Shown: positions 61,345-64,000 of the stretch, piece by piece | Layout of the letters: each line of letters starts with the position of its first letter | How positions within the stretch are numbered: position 1 is the first letter of the stretch | Source of the DNA: Cordylochernes scorpioides | Lineage: Eukaryota > Arthropoda > Arachnida > Pseudoscorpiones > Chernetidae | Direction: 5' to 3' | Assembly (NCBI GenBank): GCA_030710605.1 | Contig: CP092880.1 | Span: forward strand, 9,505,131-9,569,130 | DNA: 64,000 bases | Program-made: the position numbers and the translations under genes | Notes under the pieces: generated by a model | The model's input: only the letters and a program-made list of their open reading frames with translations | Database searches by the model: none | What the model was told of the DNA's origin: nothing

Positions 61345-61510
61345 AGTATAACCTCGTTAATTTGACATGTGCGGGTAATTCGACCATATTTTAATGTCCC
61401 GACCTCCAGCCTATCAAATAGAAAACGTTAATTCGACCAAGCAATAATTTGACACTAATGATAATTCAAAAAAGTTTTTCCCAAAATCAAATTTCAACAA
61501 GATTAGCTAA
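61345..61510. mobile_element. pogo/Tigger-like MITE remnant
   Basis: AGTATAACCTCGTTAATTTG and AATTCGACCAAGCAATAATT resemble a Tigger-type end and its interior; the right end is not clear. Confidence 0.5.
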
Positions 61511-61769
61511 TTCTTGTTAAAATACAAATTTATTGTTAAAAATACAATACTTTGGCATGCTGGGCACAACGACAATAGTTGGTATATGTGCACCACGCTT
61601 GAAAGTGTTACAATGTGCCGTAAATATTGGCACCAATGTGGTAAGCGATATGTTTACTCCTAGACAATATACACCTAACTTATTTGTGCTAGTCATGATT
61701 TAAACAATAAGGTATCTTTAAAAGTAAAATAAATTATTTAGCCTTTTCTTTATTTTCTAAATATATTCA

Positions 61770-62010
61770 ATTTCTTATCTCCACTCAATCATATCAGGGT
61801 ATCAAGCTTGTAGAACTTGAGACTTGATAACCATCATGACTGGGTGAAGTAGAATGACTTTGTCATTAAGACTGGGAGCACTACTCAGTGGCAGGTCGAC
61901 TTAGCTCCAAAAGAAATGGCCGCCTCTGACATGAGGAACAGATGCCATATGCAGCCGATCCTAACCCTGCTCATCCTGTATCCCTGGATTAGGAGCCCTT
62001 ACAGGGTGTC
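61770..62010 (-). mobile_element. LINE-derived composite retroposon, internally shortened
   Basis: CTTATCTCCACTCAATCATA ... CATTAAGACTGGGAGCACTA ... GATTAGGAGCCCTTACAGGG, flanked by TCTTTATTTTCTAAATATAT on both sides (61747 and 62008), a long direct flank that acts as target duplication. Confidence 0.75.
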
Positions 62011-62286
62011 TTTATTTTCTAAATATATTCAATTTTTTATCATTGCATTTATCCACATATATTAAAATAGCATTTGTATTTTTTTTTTGTTCAAAAAATG
62101 TATTAAGGCAATTTTTATCCATCCTGAAAATTTGATCCTGAAACCTTCTGGAAATAATAGTCCCAATGGGGGGTATTAAATGAAATTGTTAATTAAAATA
62201 TATCACAAAAGTATTTTCTAAAATGATTATTTTAATTATATACATGGTTATATTTCAGAAAAATGTCCACTAGCAGTGAATGTTGT

Positions 62287-62659
62287 CTTCTTCTTTCTTA
62301 TCTCCACTTAATCATATTAGGGTATCAAGTTGTGACCCTTGATGGTGTCTGTTTGACAACCATCATGACTGAGTGAAGTAGAATGCATCTGCCTTTGTCA
62401 TTAAGACTGGGAGCACTACTCAGTGGCAGGCCGATTTAGCTCCAAAAGAAATGGCCGCCTCTGACATGAGGAACAGACGCCATGCGCAGCCGCTCCTAAC
62501 ATGAAGTACAAACGCTACTAATCCTGTATCCCCGGATTAGGATTTATTCCATACAGGGTACTATCAGCAAGGCCAGCTGAACCCAGGTTTTTTAGTGAGC
62601 TTGTTACTGCTCCCCCTCCTCCTTTTTCATCTGGGCTTGGGACCAGCAAAGGCGGAGTT
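62287..62659 (-). mobile_element. LINE-derived composite retroposon, complete with 12-bp TSD
   Basis: AGTGAATGTTGT at 62275-62286 and 62660-62671 bounds a 373-bp element. On the minus strand it starts AACTCCGCCTTTGCTGGTCC (an RTE-like 5' region) and ends GGAGATAAGAAAGAAGAAG (the LINE 3' tail). It has no coding capacity: a LINE 5' piece joined to its 3' piece and mobilised as a unit. Confidence 0.8.
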
Positions 62660-62975
62660 AGTGAATGTTGTGATGAGATCATCTAACTAACTTTAAGTAA
62701 GAGAGCCGAAAGCTTCGATCCCTTGGGTTGTTGAATTGAAGAGGTTAGACTGTGTGTTATTCCACTGCATCAGTGATGGCATGCAGGATCAGTAAGGATC
62801 TCTGTTTGACTACTTTACCATTGTGTACATTCATGGTGAACAAGGCAAGTCATATACAGGGAGTATCATCTAACAGACATGTTCAACAACAGGGAGGATA
62901 ATGACCTAATTCCTGGTCAACAGATGGAGATCTCTGCCCCGTCCCCTCCCCATTCAGTTATTCATAGTGTGAACA

Positions 62976-63100
62976 CATCTTCTTCTTCTTTCTTTTCTCC
63001 ACTCAATCATATTAGAGTATCAAGCTTGTAAAGCTTGAGATTTTTGATGGTGTCTGCCGGGGAAGAGTAGAGCTCATCAATGGATGAGTCAATACAGTGT
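62976..63100 (-). pseudogene. LINE 3' end fragment
   Basis: TTCTTCTTTCTTTTCTCCAC ... GATGGTGTCTGCCGGGGAAG ... CATCAATGGATGAGTCAATA. Confidence 0.65.
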
Positions 63101-63194
63101 GAACACATGTGGCTCTGAACTGACCCTGCTTGCTACTACCACAGCATTGTGGAAGCTTTCTTTCTTTCATCTTCGTGACAATACAACGAATAAT

Positions 63195-63405
63195 GATAAG
63201 GCACAATTTGGATTATAGATTATAAACACAAGGTAATAACACCAAATCCAAATGGTATGTTGTAAACACAAAGTAATAAGACCAAATAATTAAATAGTTT
63301 GATGTAAACACAAGGTAATAAGACCAAATAAATACTGTGTGTTCCCGGGCAGCGCACCAAATTGACACACTATTTATTTATTTGGATTTGGTCTTATTAC
63401 CTTGT
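63195..63405. mobile_element. MITE type F with tandem inner repeats
   Basis: AAGGCACAATTTGGATTATA, then GTAAACACAAGGTAATAAGA-type text three times, and the inverted arm TATTTGGATTTGGTCTTATT. Confidence 0.65.
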
Positions 63406-63939
63406 GAATATAACAAATATATGTATGATGATATTTGAAGCATATTACTTAATTATAACTGATTCATGTTTATTTATCTTGATTTTTGCCTATAATTCCA
63501 AGGATGTTAGAAATAGAAACCTGAATTTTTGGATTTCTGTTTCTTTTAGGCCATGAACAATACCGCTGAAACAATCAAGTTTCAACTCCCAGCAGTTTGT
63601 GATTTGAAACTGTGTATCCCAGACAGACATAGTATTTATATAGAAGATAGTCCTTAACAAGGACTGCAGATAATTGAATCTAAGTTTTGGCTTTCCCAGC
63701 AAGGTGAATTGACTAAATATATATATATATAGTTGAGGTAATACACAATAGGTTTTGTCCTGACATGTCACACAGTGTCATGTTGGTTCAAACTGGCTTG
63801 TCTGGAACCATCAGAAAATTGGGTAGCCTAGTCTCCAAACTTTCCCTCACAGGTAAACAATGTGGTCATCGTGGGACAAAGAGGGAACTATATCTTGACC
63901 TAGTTCTCTTTTAGATGCTCCAGGTACATCCATGACACA

Positions 63940-64000
63940 ACACTCCTGCTAGAGGACACCTCGCAACAAAGGATCATTACCATTTTTATAGTGTGTTAGT
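63940..64000. mobile_element. pogo-like MITE type P, cut by window end
   Basis: ACACTCCTGCTAGAGGACAC then CTCGCAACAAAGGATCATTA matches the type P left part. Confidence 0.55.

Overview
This window reads as repeat-rich nuclear DNA of a metazoan invertebrate. I could not assign any host protein-coding gene with confidence: nearly every recognisable reading frame belongs to a transposable element. The mix (Ty1/copia and Ty3/gypsy LTR elements, two mariners, many Helitrons, a tRNA-type SINE, LINEs with RNase H and zinc-finger C-termini, pogo/Tigger, hAT and Tc1-like MITEs) rules out a prokaryote. The LINE C-terminal pattern (SGHL followed by a CX2C..HX3C finger) and the second Ty3/gypsy pol are of kinds I associate with chelicerate arthropods. 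That placement is inference only; another protostome is possible.

Layout. 0-1.3 kb: start of a Ty1/copia element on the minus strand (open Gag frame running off the window, initiator-Met primer site, 5' LTR), then a MITE. 1.6-6 kb: back-to-back Helitrons, some carrying a piece resembling the 5' end of U2 snRNA. 6-9.75 kb: a young Ty3/gypsy element with two LTRs that look identical, a 5-bp target duplication and a gag-PR-integrase frame from which reverse transcriptase and RNase H are missing; it sits inside one arm of an older palindromic MITE. 10-11.4 kb: a mariner with an open but damaged transposase. 11.4-13 kb: minus-strand Helitron pieces, a U2-like fragment and a tRNA-like sequence bracketed by a perfect inverted repeat. 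13.2-16.5 kb: a decayed Ty3/gypsy pol. 16.6-18.6 kb: AT-rich, with one doubtful exon pair. 18.6-19.8 kb: a small LTR-like direct-repeat element with nested MITEs.

20-34 kb: Helitron B copies, SINEs, MITEs, a 147-bp higher-order satellite, short tandem arrays and LINE fragments. 34-37 kb: LINE 3' pieces, a second dead mariner and a 141-bp tandem array. 38-64 kb: dense interspersed SINE, MITE and LINE insertions, several nested two or three deep with intact target duplications, a Tigger transposase relic, a 5'-truncated LINE with an open C-terminal frame (54.5-55.7 kb), and a Helitron made largely of a 71-73-bp minisatellite (60.4-61.3 kb).

These parts do not form a pathway. They are layers of insertion, and the nesting and target duplications allow a relative order to be read. 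The best candidates for something unusual are the reverse-transcriptase-less Ty3 element with identical LTRs, the U2-like module shared by Helitron copies, the inverted-repeat-bracketed tRNA, and the small LTR-like element with its own short open frame. Boundaries given here were read by eye; no alignments or database searches were run.
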